Below are positions 23,243 through 31,395 of a stretch of 49,294 nucleotides of DNA, piece after piece (within the stretch, counting starts at the first letter, position 1; every line of letters begins with the position of its first letter). Below the pieces are notes generated by a model. That model was given only the letters and a program-made list of their open reading frames with translations, did no database searches and was not told the DNA's origin. The translations under genes were made by a program, and so were the position numbers. This DNA comes from Crocinitomicaceae bacterium (GTDB lineage: Bacteria > Bacteroidota > Bacteroidia > Flavobacteriales_D > Crocinitomicaceae), in contig JAQXBM010000019.1 in NCBI GenBank assembly GCA_029252405.1, forward strand, positions 1-49,294, in the 5' to 3' direction.

Positions 23243-23796
23243 CTGTTATCGATAACTACGATTCCTTCGTGTTCAATCTCGTTCGTTATTTTGAAGAGTT
23301 AAATTGTGAAGTGAGCGTTCAAAGAAATGATCGAATAGATTATTCTGAACTAGAAAATTCAGATGGGATTTTGCTCTCGCCGGGACCAGGGATTCCAACG
23401 GAAGCAGGGCAATTAATGGAAGTCATTGACCGATTTGCGGAATCTAAAAAGATGTTAGGAGTTTGTCTTGGGCACCAGGCGATCGCGCAGCATTTTGGAG
23501 GAGAAATCTCTCAGTCGATGAAAGCCATTCACGGTAAGCAAAGTTCGATTGAAATAGACCCAACAAGCACTCTGTTTCATTCGCTCGAACCGAACATTGA
23601 CGTTGGCAGATATCACAGTTGGCACGTTGAGCAACTACCTGACTCTATGCGATCGACAGCACAACTTTCAACAGGTCAGATCATGGCGATAGAGCACTCA
23701 AACTTTCCAATTTACGGGGTTCAATTTCATCCAGAATCGATATTGACCCCACAGGGAAGGACGATAATTTCCAACTGGTTAAATGCATTAAAATGA
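23230..23796 (+). CDS. trpG: Anthranilate synthase component II (glutamine amidotransferase)
   Basis: 188 residues from the ATG at 23230 (MQKITVIDNYDSFVFNLVR, the typical start); an earlier in-frame ATG at 23203 lies in trpE. The class I glutaminase triad is complete: nucleophile Cys in GVCLGHQAIA, and His-Glu in GVQFHPESILT. LSPGPGIPTEAG lines the oxyanion region. It supplies ammonia from glutamine to TrpE. The stop overlaps trpD in ATGA. Confidence 0.97.
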   Translation: MQKITVIDNYDSFVFNLVRYFEELNCEVSVQRNDRIDYSELENSDGILLSPGPGIPTEAGQLMEVIDRFAESKKMLGVCLGHQAIAQHFGGEISQSMKAIHGKQSSIEIDPTSTLFHSLEPNIDVGRYHSWHVEQLPDSMRSTAQLSTGQIMAIEHSNFPIYGVQFHPESILTPQGRTIISNWLNALK

Positions 23797-24788
23797 AAAC
23801 ATTATTAGAAAAATTACTACGGCACGAACACCTCAATTTTGAGGAAGCACGCTCCTTCATCTTTGCGATTGAAGAAGAAAAGTTCACCTCTGAAATGATC
23901 AGCGGAATGCTCATGACAATCCAAATGCGTGGAGCTCAGCTCACAGAAATGACAGGCTTCAGATCTGCACTTTTGGAACTGTCCAATCGGATTGAACTCG
24001 ACAGCGAACATGCAATTGATTTATGCGGAACAGGAGGTGACGGAAAAAACACCTTCAATATCTCCACAACAACGGCATTTGTTTTGGCTTCAATGGGAAA
24101 GAAAGTCATTAAGCACGGGAATTACGGAGTGAGTTCGTTGTGCGGATCTTCAAATGTACTGGAAGAACTGGGAATTAAGTTCACCAGCGATCAAGGCGAA
24201 CTTCAGCGGCAACTTGATGAACGAAACATTTGCTTTCTCCACGCACCGCTCTTCCATCCAGCGATGAAAAAAGTGGCTCCCATTCGGAGAAACTTAGGCG
24301 TTCGAACGATCTTCAATAACCTTGGACCGTTAATTAATCCAGCACAACCGAAATTTCAGTTAACTGGAACATACTCCTTGGAATTAGCGAGAATGTACCA
24401 ACATATTTTGCGAACGGAACGAACGAATTACCGCGTACTTTACGGAATGGATGGGTTCGATGAAATTTCACTGACTGACGACACGCGCATTTTAGGTGGA
24501 CAGAGCGATTCAGTTTTGAATGCATTTACACTCAATTCGAGTCCTATCAAACTTGCGGAAATAAAAGGAGGAAGAACGGTTCATGACGCAGCTCAAATCC
24601 TGAATTCAATTCTCAGCGGACATGGCAGCGACGCTCAAAATGCTGTTGTAGCTGCAAACACTGCGGTCGCATTGCAACTTTATCATCCAACGGCTTCGGT
24701 ACTTGATTTATTCAACGAAGCACGTCAATTTATTCAATCTGGACACGCTCAACTCAAAGCATCTGTTCCAACAACACAGTATTTATGA
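23793..24788 (+). CDS. trpD: Anthranilate phosphoribosyltransferase
   Basis: Adds the ribose-phosphate of PRPP to anthranilate. 331 residues of the class IV phosphoribosyltransferase fold. PRPP and substrate motifs are DLCGTGGDGKNTFNIST, KHGNYGVSSLCGSSNVLEELG, and RRNLGVRTIFNNLGPLINPA. KHGNYGVSS stands in place of the more common KHGNRSVSS, with Tyr-Gly for Arg-Ser; I cannot say whether this matters. It has ATGA overlaps with both neighbours. Confidence 0.97.
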   Translation: MKTLLEKLLRHEHLNFEEARSFIFAIEEEKFTSEMISGMLMTIQMRGAQLTEMTGFRSALLELSNRIELDSEHAIDLCGTGGDGKNTFNISTTTAFVLASMGKKVIKHGNYGVSSLCGSSNVLEELGIKFTSDQGELQRQLDERNICFLHAPLFHPAMKKVAPIRRNLGVRTIFNNLGPLINPAQPKFQLTGTYSLELARMYQHILRTERTNYRVLYGMDGFDEISLTDDTRILGGQSDSVLNAFTLNSSPIKLAEIKGGRTVHDAAQILNSILSGHGSDAQNAVVAANTAVALQLYHPTASVLDLFNEARQFIQSGHAQLKASVPTTQYL

Positions 24789-25573
24789 AAATCTTAGATC
24801 AAATAATCGTCTCAAAAAAGAAAGAAGTCGCATTGCTGAAAGAAAAATTTAGCTACGCAGATTACGAAAACAGCCCATTTTTTTCTGAAGAAACCCGTTC
24901 CATAAGCTCAAAATTGGCAACTACTGAATTCGGAATTATTGCGGAATTGAAACGTAAATCGCCAAGTGCAGGATACATCAACAAAGATCTCGATGTTATT
25001 CAGCAAGCGAAGCTCTATGAATCGAGCGGAGCGTCTGCGATTTCCTGTCTCACAGATTACTTTTATTTCGGAGGTTCTGGTGAAGATTTGTCTGCTATCA
25101 AACCTGCGACGTCCATTCCAATATTGCGCAAAGAGTTCATTATTGATGAAATACAACTGTTCGAATCCAAAGCGATAGGCGCGGATGTCATCTTGCTCAT
25201 TGCTGAGATTCTGACAAAAGAACAAGCGCTGCATTTGACCATTATGGCGCAGTCGCTGGGAATGGAAGTGATTATGGAGTGTCACAGCTACAACGAATTG
25301 AAAAAAGTAAATGATCTCGTCGATGTGATTGGTGTGAACAACCGCGATTTGCAAGCACAAAAAACCGACATTCAGACTTCCTTTGATCTCTACAATTTCA
25401 TCCCTGAAGGCAAACTGTGCATTTCAGAATCTGGAATTCGTTCGAAAGATGATTTGATTCAATTGTCGGAAAAAGGATATCACGGAGCGCTGATTGGCGA
25501 GCATATTCTGCAGAGTTCCGATCCAGGTGAAGCCATTAGAAATCTCCAGTTCAAAAAAACGGAGTTATGCTAA
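24785..25573 (+). CDS. trpC: Indole-3-glycerol-phosphate synthase
   Basis: Closes the indole ring from CdRP. 262 residues, a TIM barrel. The N-terminal ILDQIIVSKKKEVALLKEK helix is typical. Catalytic and phosphate motifs include IAELKRKSPSAG, ISCLTDYFYFGGS, LRKEFIIDEIQ, GADVILLIAEIL, IGVNNRDLQ and SESGI, with ALIGEHIL at the end. It is a stand-alone protein, not fused to TrpF. It overlaps trpF by seven bases. Confidence 0.97.
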   Translation: MKILDQIIVSKKKEVALLKEKFSYADYENSPFFSEETRSISSKLATTEFGIIAELKRKSPSAGYINKDLDVIQQAKLYESSGASAISCLTDYFYFGGSGEDLSAIKPATSIPILRKEFIIDEIQLFESKAIGADVILLIAEILTKEQALHLTIMAQSLGMEVIMECHSYNELKKVNDLVDVIGVNNRDLQAQKTDIQTSFDLYNFIPEGKLCISESGIRSKDDLIQLSEKGYHGALIGEHILQSSDPGEAIRNLQFKKTELC

Positions 25574-26160
25574 TCAAAGTTTGCGGGATGCAATCTGCAA
25601 AACAAGTTGCAGAACTCGACCAAATAGTAGATTTCATCGGATTCATTTTCTATGAGAAATCAAAGCGGTTTGTGAGGTCTACTCCAGTTGTTGAAAATGC
25701 ACTCAAAACTGGTGTATTTGTAAACGCTCCAGTTGCAGAAGTGAACGATTGTATTGAAAATGAATCGCTCAACGTCGTGCAGTTACATGGAAACGAATCA
25801 CCTGAAATGTGCGCAAATCTAACAGAGAAAGCGAAAATCATCAAAGCCTTCGGTGTAGATGAAGGTTTCAATTTTAACAAAACGCAAGCTTATGCCGAAT
25901 GTGTTGATTACTTCCTATTCGACACCAGAACGAAACTTCATGGAGGCTCAGGGCGGCAATTTGATTGGTCGCTGCTCTCGAATTATGACGGATCCACTCC
26001 TTTTTTTCTGAGTGGCGGAATCAATCCAGATGCACTAGAATCCATCAAGAAACTTGAGCATCCAAAACTGATTGGTATCGACCTCAACAGCGGATTCGAA
26101 CATGCTCCAGGATATAAAAACATTTCAGAATTACACCAATTTATTAAAGAATTACAATGA
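25567..26160 (+). CDS. trpF: Phosphoribosylanthranilate isomerase
   Basis: Amadori rearrangement of PRA to CdRP. 197 residues. The general-base Cys is in MLIKVCGMQ at the N-terminus. Other landmarks are [46 protein letters not shown] with the general-acid Asp, [11 protein letters not shown], and [16 protein letters not shown]. The start overlaps trpC by seven bases and the stop overlaps trpB in ATGA. Confidence 0.96.
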   Translation: MLIKVCGMQSAKQVAELDQIVDFIGFIFYEKSKRFVRSTPVVENALKTGVFVNAPVAEVNDCIENESLNVVQLHGNESPEMCANLTEKAKIIKAFGVDEGFNFNKTQAYAECVDYFLFDTRTKLHGGSGRQFDWSLLSNYDGSTPFFLSGGINPDALESIKKLEHPKLIGIDLNSGFEHAPGYKNISELHQFIKELQ

Positions 26161-27332
26161 CAAAAATTGCCTCTCTCCCAGATGAAATGGGATTTTACGG
26201 AGATTTTGGAGGAGCTTACGTTCCTGAGTTACTCCGCCCGAATGTTGAAGAATTGGCGTTAGCATTCAAGGAAAAGAAAAACGATCCGGTATTTCACTCG
26301 ACGTATATTTCGATGTTGGAAGATTACGTGGGACGCCCTACTCCGCTTTATTTGTCTGAAAAGCTCAGTACGAAGCATGACTGTACAATTTATTTGAAGC
26401 GTGAAGATTTGAACCACACGGGAGCTCATAAAATCAATAATGCGATAGGACAAATACTCTTAGCGAAGTCGATGGGGAAAACCCAAATTGTCGCAGAAAC
26501 TGGAGCTGGTCAACACGGAGTGGCAACGGCTACAGCTTGCGCGCTGATGGACATGGAATGTATTGTTTTCATGGGCGAAATTGACATTGAACGTCAAGCC
26601 CCAAATGTTCAGCGCATGGAATTTCTTGGGGCGAAGGTCGTTCCAGCGACAAGTGGGAGTAAAACCTTGAAAGATGCAACGAATGAAGCGATTCGCTACT
26701 GGATCAATCATCCTGATGCCTACTATTTGATTGGCAGTGTTGTTGGACCTCATCCCTACCCCGAGATTGTAGCACATTTTCAATCGATTATTTCGAAGGA
26801 AATTCAGGAGCAATTGAAAAAGAAGACGGGAAAAAGTTCACCAAGCAAAGTGATTGCTTGCGTGGGTGGAGGAAGTAACGCAGCTGGTGCTTTCTTTCAT
26901 TTTTACGATGAAGAGAACGTAGAGTTAATCGCTGTGGAAGCAGCTGGTCATGGATTAAAATCTGGTAAATCCGCTGCGACCTCGATCTTGGGAACTCCTG
27001 GCGTTTTGCACGGAAGCATGACTTTGTTGATGCAAGATGAGTTCGGACAAGTCACTGAACCGCATTCCATCTCAGCAGGATTGGATTACCCCGGAATTGG
27101 ACCACTGCACGCTTATTCGATTGATTCAGGAAGGACCAAAAGTATTCCTGTTACTGATCAAGAAGCACTAATTGCAGCCCAAGAACTAACAAAATCTGAA
27201 GGGATTATTCCCGCACTCGAGAGCGCACATGCACTGGCAGCACTGAATTCCGTTGAACTGGAACCAAGTGATATTGTTGTAGTGAATTTATCAGGTCGCG
27301 GTGACAAAGATTTAAGTACTTACCTCAAATAA
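26157..27332 (+). CDS. trpB: Tryptophan synthase beta subunit
   Basis: PLP enzyme joining indole and serine. 391 residues, TrpB1 type. The Schiff-base Lys is in [11 protein letters not shown]. Also seen are [28 protein letters not shown], the phosphate loop [10 protein letters not shown], and ALESAHALA. The COMM-domain residues that contact TrpA are present ([11 protein letters not shown] region). The gap to trpA is six bases. Confidence 0.98.
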   Translation: MTKIASLPDEMGFYGDFGGAYVPELLRPNVEELALAFKEKKNDPVFHSTYISMLEDYVGRPTPLYLSEKLSTKHDCTIYLKREDLNHTGAHKINNAIGQILLAKSMGKTQIVAETGAGQHGVATATACALMDMECIVFMGEIDIERQAPNVQRMEFLGAKVVPATSGSKTLKDATNEAIRYWINHPDAYYLIGSVVGPHPYPEIVAHFQSIISKEIQEQLKKKTGKSSPSKVIACVGGGSNAAGAFFHFYDEENVELIAVEAAGHGLKSGKSAATSILGTPGVLHGSMTLLMQDEFGQVTEPHSISAGLDYPGIGPLHAYSIDSGRTKSIPVTDQEALIAAQELTKSEGIIPALESAHALAALNSVELEPSDIVVVNLSGRGDKDLSTYLK

Positions 27333-27338
27333 TTAATC

Positions 27339-28076
27339 ATGAATCAATTTAAAAAAGCATCCAAGCAACTGAGTATTTTCGTGACAGCAGGATATCCAAA
27401 GCTCAACAGTTTGAATGATCAATTGAATTTACTCGAAGCCAATGGCGTTGATTTTGTCGAGGTGGGAATACCGTTTTCAGATCCAATGGCTGATGGACCA
27501 ACAATTCAAGAAACCAGTGATCTCGCTCTCAAAAATGGAATGAACCTTGAACTACTTTTTGAGCAACTAAACGAAAGAACCTCGACTCTTCCTTTGGTGC
27601 TTATGGGATACTTGAATCCTGTTTTGTCGTATGGTATTGATCGGTTCTTGGAATCGTGTAATCGCGTTGGAGTTAGATCCGTTATTCTACCTGATATGAG
27701 TTTGGAAATCTACGAGCGATTCTATCGAGATCAATTTGAAAAGTACGAAGTGTTTCCAAGTTTTTTGATCACGCCAACGAGTTCAACACAACGCATACAG
27801 CGGATCAGCAAAGTCTGTAAAAACAGCTTCGTTTACTTGGTTTCATCAAACGCGACAACAGGAGGGAAAAGTACATTTAATGCTGATCAAGCTAAGACCT
27901 ATCAATCCATCAGAGAAAATTGCGGAGAGACTCCGCTCTTTATTGGGTTTGGAATTGACTCGAAGGAGAAAGTTGAATATGTTCAAGAAGTGAGTCATGG
28001 AGCGATAATCGGATCTGCTTATTTGAAAGCATTAGGATTAAACAAGGAAAAAGATTTTCTAAAATCAATTAGATAA
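27339..28076 (+). CDS. trpA: Tryptophan synthase alpha subunit
   Basis: Cleaves indole-3-glycerol phosphate to indole, which is passed to TrpB. 245 residues, a TIM barrel. The catalytic Glu is in GVDFVEVGIPFSDPMADGP, the catalytic Asp in SVILPDMSLE, and the phosphate site around GFGIDSKEKV and GAIIGSAYLK. It is the last gene of the operon. Its stop touches the stop of convergent tsaB with no bases between, so no terminator fits at the junction. Confidence 0.97.
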   Translation: MNQFKKASKQLSIFVTAGYPKLNSLNDQLNLLEANGVDFVEVGIPFSDPMADGPTIQETSDLALKNGMNLELLFEQLNERTSTLPLVLMGYLNPVLSYGIDRFLESCNRVGVRSVILPDMSLEIYERFYRDQFEKYEVFPSFLITPTSSTQRIQRISKVCKNSFVYLVSSNATTGGKSTFNADQAKTYQSIRENCGETPLFIGFGIDSKEKVEYVQEVSHGAIIGSAYLKALGLNKEKDFLKSIR

Positions 28077-28739
28077 CTACTTCACAACTTTTTTTCCTGC
28101 GATAAAATCTTTCAAATAAAATGGCTCGAAGTAGGCAACATCTTCAAAATCAGCGTTCGCATACTTTTGAAAAGCCAATTTTACTTGCCCTTTTGCGGAC
28201 GATTTGATGGAAGTATTGATCGTGCAATTACGGTTTGCCCAGACGTCCTCTAATTTCCGAGCTCCATCTCCAAAATAGGTGAACGGCTCAAATTCACGGT
28301 AGGAATCTTCGTCGATGATATCGGCAGAAATTTCCTTCAGTTTGTTTCCTTGAGCATCGAAGAAGCAATTATACACTTCCATTCTTCGCGCATCGATAAC
28401 AGCGCATTTTGTTTGATCGGAATCATCCAATGCAGCAAGAGCTGAAAGACTATCGATGGCAATCAGTGGGATTTTCAAAGAGTAGCACAAACCTTTTGCA
28501 GTGGAAACCCCAATTCTCAATCCCGTGTAGGAACCTGGACCTGATGCTACGGAAATTCCATTTAAATCCTTGATTGAAATATTTGCTTTCTGCAAAACGC
28601 GCTCGATAAAAATGGTAAGATTTTCTCCGTGAGAGTATCCTGCCTCTTCGAGTTCTTCTATCGCTACCAATTCGCCGTCTTTCGATAAGGCAACTGAGCA
28701 CACTTTGGTCGATGTTTCAAGATGAAGTAAGAAAGTCAT
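28077..28739 (-). CDS. tsaB: tRNA threonylcarbamoyladenosine biosynthesis protein TsaB
   Basis: A scaffold partner of TsaD in adding t6A37 to tRNAs that read ANN codons. 220 residues of the ASKHA fold: LLHLETSTKVCSVAL at the start, GYSHGENLTIFIERVL, and SVASGPGSYTGLRIGVSTAKGL, the TsaB signature. IDARRMEVYNCFFD is also characteristic. The start shares its A with the upstream stop (TAATG). It is in a three-gene leftward operon with an exported protein and a response regulator. Confidence 0.95.
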   Translation of the reverse strand: MTFLLHLETSTKVCSVALSKDGELVAIEELEEAGYSHGENLTIFIERVLQKANISIKDLNGISVASGPGSYTGLRIGVSTAKGLCYSLKIPLIAIDSLSALAALDDSDQTKCAVIDARRMEVYNCFFDAQGNKLKEISADIIDEDSYREFEPFTYFGDGARKLEDVWANRNCTINTSIKSSAKGQVKLAFQKYANADFEDVAYFEPFYLKDFIAGKKVVK

Positions 28740-29143
28740 TAGATGTCCTTTTCCTGCTTTTTGGGATTGTCCCAGTCTTTGGGTTTTACGCAGTAATCGT
28801 GCTCGAGCTTGAGCACGTCACCAATCGTTTTGTAGCCGAAAAGTTTCTTTTTCCAAACATACGCCAAGTCCAAAGGAATGTCGCGCGTGATTCCATCTTC
28901 GTCCAAATACTGAATATACACTTCCCAGTATTCCTCATAGCCCGTGTGCTTCATGTACACTTTGATGGGCTGCACCTTTTCTGGTTCTTTCAGCGAACAG
29001 CATCCACAAAAAAGATAGATGGATTTCATCTTTTCAATTTTCGCTACTGCGCGATCTGCATCTGCTTTTGAAATGTACGCCAATTGATCAGCATAGCTCA
29101 ATGTTGAGATAGTTATAAAAAGGATGGTCAATAATTTTTTCAT
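28739..29143 (-). CDS. Small exported protein of unknown function
   Basis: 134 residues with signal peptide MKKLLTILFITISTLSYA. The mature part has a cysteine cluster, YLFCGCCSLKE, followed by a beta-rich stretch (IKVYMKHTGYEEYWEVYIQYLDED) and a single late Cys (HDYCVKP). I do not recognise the family; metal binding or a disulfide-stabilised fold is possible. It overlaps the response regulator by four bases (ATGA) and tsaB by one base, so the three are co-translated. Confidence 0.75.
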   Translation of the reverse strand: MKKLLTILFITISTLSYADQLAYISKADADRAVAKIEKMKSIYLFCGCCSLKEPEKVQPIKVYMKHTGYEEYWEVYIQYLDEDGITRDIPLDLAYVWKKKLFGYKTIGDVLKLEHDYCVKPKDWDNPKKQEKDI

Positions 29144-29829
29144 TCTGAAACTTCTAACTTAAATCCAATTCCGTGTACGTTGGTGATTTGAATTCGCTCA
29201 TCTTGTTTGAGGTACTTTCTCAATTTGGTGATGAAGACATCCAAACTACGACCTACGAAATAATCATCTTGTCCCCAAACGGCATTCAAAACAACTTCTC
29301 GCGCTACGACTTGGTTTGCAAATTTACACAAGATCTTCAAAATTTGCGCTTCCTTTTTGGTAAGAATTTTCTCAAATTCTGGGTGCTTAAGCTCGTAATT
29401 GATGGTGTCAAATTGATACCCCGCGATGTCGTAAACATCCTTTTCTTTTGCTTCTGGTTGTATGTCAACTCTTCTCAAAAGAGCTGCGACACGCAATTGC
29501 AATTCTTCGACGTTGAAGGGCTTGGTCAAATAATCATCTCCACCAGATTTAAATCCTTCTACTTTGTCTTGATCGTTTGATTTCGCTGTTAAAAACAGAA
29601 TTGGAATGTTATTGTCCATTTTTCGGACGTCCTTTGCCAAGGTGAAACCATCCTTTTTCGGCATCATGACATCGAAGATGCACATGTGAAAATCATTTTC
29701 ATTGAATGCCTTGAATCCCTCTGCGCCATCAGACTTCAAGGTTACTTCGTAACCATTCGATTTTAGTGAGTCCGAGATGATGAATCCTAGGTTGGTATCG
29801 TCTTCAACAAGTAGAATTTTGACTTTCAT
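29140..29829 (-). CDS. OmpR-family response regulator
   Basis: 229 residues. Receiver: acidic pair ED at 9-10, phospho-acceptor Asp53 in CIFDVMMPKKDG, and Lys103 in LTKPF. C-terminal winged helix: LTKKEAQILKILCKFANQVVAREVVLNAVWGQDDYFVGRSLDVFITKLRK. The YFVGRSLDVFITKLRK ending resembles Bacteroides RprY. No histidine kinase is adjacent, so the cognate kinase is elsewhere. First gene of the operon with the exported protein and tsaB. Confidence 0.93.
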   Translation of the reverse strand: MKVKILLVEDDTNLGFIISDSLKSNGYEVTLKSDGAEGFKAFNENDFHMCIFDVMMPKKDGFTLAKDVRKMDNNIPILFLTAKSNDQDKVEGFKSGGDDYLTKPFNVEELQLRVAALLRRVDIQPEAKEKDVYDIAGYQFDTINYELKHPEFEKILTKKEAQILKILCKFANQVVAREVVLNAVWGQDDYFVGRSLDVFITKLRKYLKQDERIQITNVHGIGFKLEVSE

Positions 29830-29921
29830 GTTCCAAGCTTTGTCACTAAGATATAAGAAAAGTCATCATGAGAAGTGAATTGAATTTCAAAAGCGGAATG
29901 TTTAACAGGAATTTAAGAAAT

Positions 29922-29952
29922 AAAAAACCCCAGACGATAAATGTCTGGGGTT
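29922..29952 (-). terminator. Terminator after the phosphate-porin gene
   Basis: On the minus strand AACCCCAGAC and GTCTGGGGTT form a perfect ten-base stem (29943-29952 with 29926-29935), followed by six T. It lies 27 bases past the porin stop. Confidence 0.9.
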
Positions 29953-29978
29953 CCGAATAAAGTTAAAGTTTTATTTAA

Positions 29979-31214
29979 CTAGAAGTGGATGTCCATTTGT
30001 AATCTGTACATCAAACCGCTATCTGGGCTATTGTCAGTTTGCAAGTAGCTAAGATCTGTTTGAACTTTCAAAGCGTGTCCAACAAAGTACTTAGACAATC
30101 CTAGTGTGTATTGTTTTTGGCTTGCTCTTCCTGTTACAGTTTCAGGATCAATTTGAGTGTATCGTCCAGCAAGTTCCCAGTTGTTTTTGAACAAGTATCC
30201 CGCTTGAAGGTTGATTCCGTTACCTACTCGCATTGTTCTCGTTGTTACAGATGCATCATCATTTACGATTGACTGTTGAACAGTTTCGCTTGGTGCAGTT
30301 CTGTTAGCGAATTCACCCATGAATGAGAAACCTTTGTATTTGAACATCATGTCAACGAAAATTGTTGAGGTTGTAATTTCAAAGTACCCGTCGATGTCGC
30401 CATCGTCGTTTGTATCGTAACTCATGTAGCTTCCTTGGTTAGCACGGTCTTTTACTGCACGATCGTGGTAATCGTATGTCACACCAAGTGCCAATTTTGG
30501 CTTTTTCTCACGTTTCAAGTCACCTCCCTTGTAGTCACCTTTGCTTGCGAATGAACCAAATGGATAGATTTCAACACGTCCAGTGTACTCGTATCCTCCT
30601 AAGTTTTGTTGAACAATATTTCGTCCTTCACCTTGAGAGAAAGCAAGTGCCGACTTTACTTGGAATTGTTTTCCAATCTTCGCCTTGTGATGTAACTGGA
30701 ATCCCATGTCACGATCAATGTTAAACACACTGTTCACTAATGAACGATCAACCAATTGCAAGTTTGCAGAAGAAACAACACGTTCTCTGTTACCTGGGAG
30801 TTTTGTTTGTCCAGCCCACAATGTGAAGTTTTTGTAGAAGTTCCATTTCAATACGGCATCCAAGATCATTTTAGGAGCAAAGTTCGTACGCTCACTAGCT
30901 TTACCTAAATCACGGTTAGACAACCCTAACTCAATCTTGTATTGTAATCTAGGATCAAAAGCGAATCCTCCGAATTTCAAACGAGCTCTTCGAATTAAGA
31001 ACTGAGAATCACCATTTCCGATACCTGTTGTGTCGTTCACATTCCACGAACCAATAAATAAGGATTGAAATCGAACTCCAAACTTCATACTCCAAGAGCT
31101 ATCAGCAGCAATCACATTATAGAGACCTTTACCAAATTTAGAGTCGATTTTTCTTTGACCGAACGCTGCAGAAGTTGATAACAATAATAGAGCAGCAATA
31201 ATAATTTTCTTCAT
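29979..31214 (-). CDS. Phosphate-selective porin O/P-family outer-membrane protein
   Basis: 411 residues. Signal peptide MKKIIIAALLLLSTSAAFGQ, then a 16-strand-type barrel with family landmarks: KFGVRFQSLFIGSWN, RRARLKFGGFAFDPRLQYKIELGLSN, WAGQTKLPGNRERVVSSANLQLVDRSLVN, and GINLQAGYLFKNNWELAGRYTQ. It ends in a phenylalanine-type beta signal (MDIHF). Such porins take up phosphate or polyphosphate under starvation. It is divergent from the Na/Pi cotransporter, and the gap holds TTAAC-type repeats and a -7-like CATCTTTG (31246-31239), so Pho control is inferred. Confidence 0.9.
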   Translation of the reverse strand: MKKIIIAALLLLSTSAAFGQRKIDSKFGKGLYNVIAADSSWSMKFGVRFQSLFIGSWNVNDTTGIGNGDSQFLIRRARLKFGGFAFDPRLQYKIELGLSNRDLGKASERTNFAPKMILDAVLKWNFYKNFTLWAGQTKLPGNRERVVSSANLQLVDRSLVNSVFNIDRDMGFQLHHKAKIGKQFQVKSALAFSQGEGRNIVQQNLGGYEYTGRVEIYPFGSFASKGDYKGGDLKREKKPKLALGVTYDYHDRAVKDRANQGSYMSYDTNDDGDIDGYFEITTSTIFVDMMFKYKGFSFMGEFANRTAPSETVQQSIVNDDASVTTRTMRVGNGINLQAGYLFKNNWELAGRYTQIDPETVTGRASQKQYTLGLSKYFVGHALKVQTDLSYLQTDNSPDSGLMYRLQMDIHF

Positions 31215-31264
31215 GACTTAGATTTCAATTTCTATTTGCAAAGATGCATTGATTTAATATTCGG

Positions 31265-31300
31265 TTAACATTTTTCATTCAGAGTTAACCTAAACTTAAA
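31265..31300. promoter_or_regulatory. Pho-box-like repeat cluster between porin and Na/Pi cotransporter
   Basis: TTAAC-like units start at 31265 (TTAAC), 31274 (TTCAT), 31285 (TTAAC) and 31296 (TTAAA), about 11 bases apart. The last pair reads GTTAACCT-AAA-CTTAAAGT, close to the cyanobacterial Pho box of 8-base units with 3-base spacers. It lies 18 bases upstream of the porin -7-like element, where an activator would bind. Confidence 0.55.
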
Positions 31301-31337
31301 GTGAGACGATTTTGATAACATTTCCTTAATATGAGAA

Positions 31338-31370
31338 TTGAAATTTTATGAAATGGTTGGAATACCTTCG
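31338..31370 (+). promoter_or_regulatory. Possible promoter of the Na/Pi cotransporter gene
   Basis: TTG (31338-31340), 22 bases, TACCTTCG (31363-31370). If used, transcription starts near 31377, which favours the ATG at 31396 over that at 31348. Confidence 0.4.
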
Positions 31371-31395
31371 CACCATAATTAAAACTGCACGAAGA

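Noticed and set aside
26157-27332. A second trpB-type regulatory leader or riboswitch inside the trp operon
   Set aside because: The genes overlap or are six bases apart, leaving no room for a leader.
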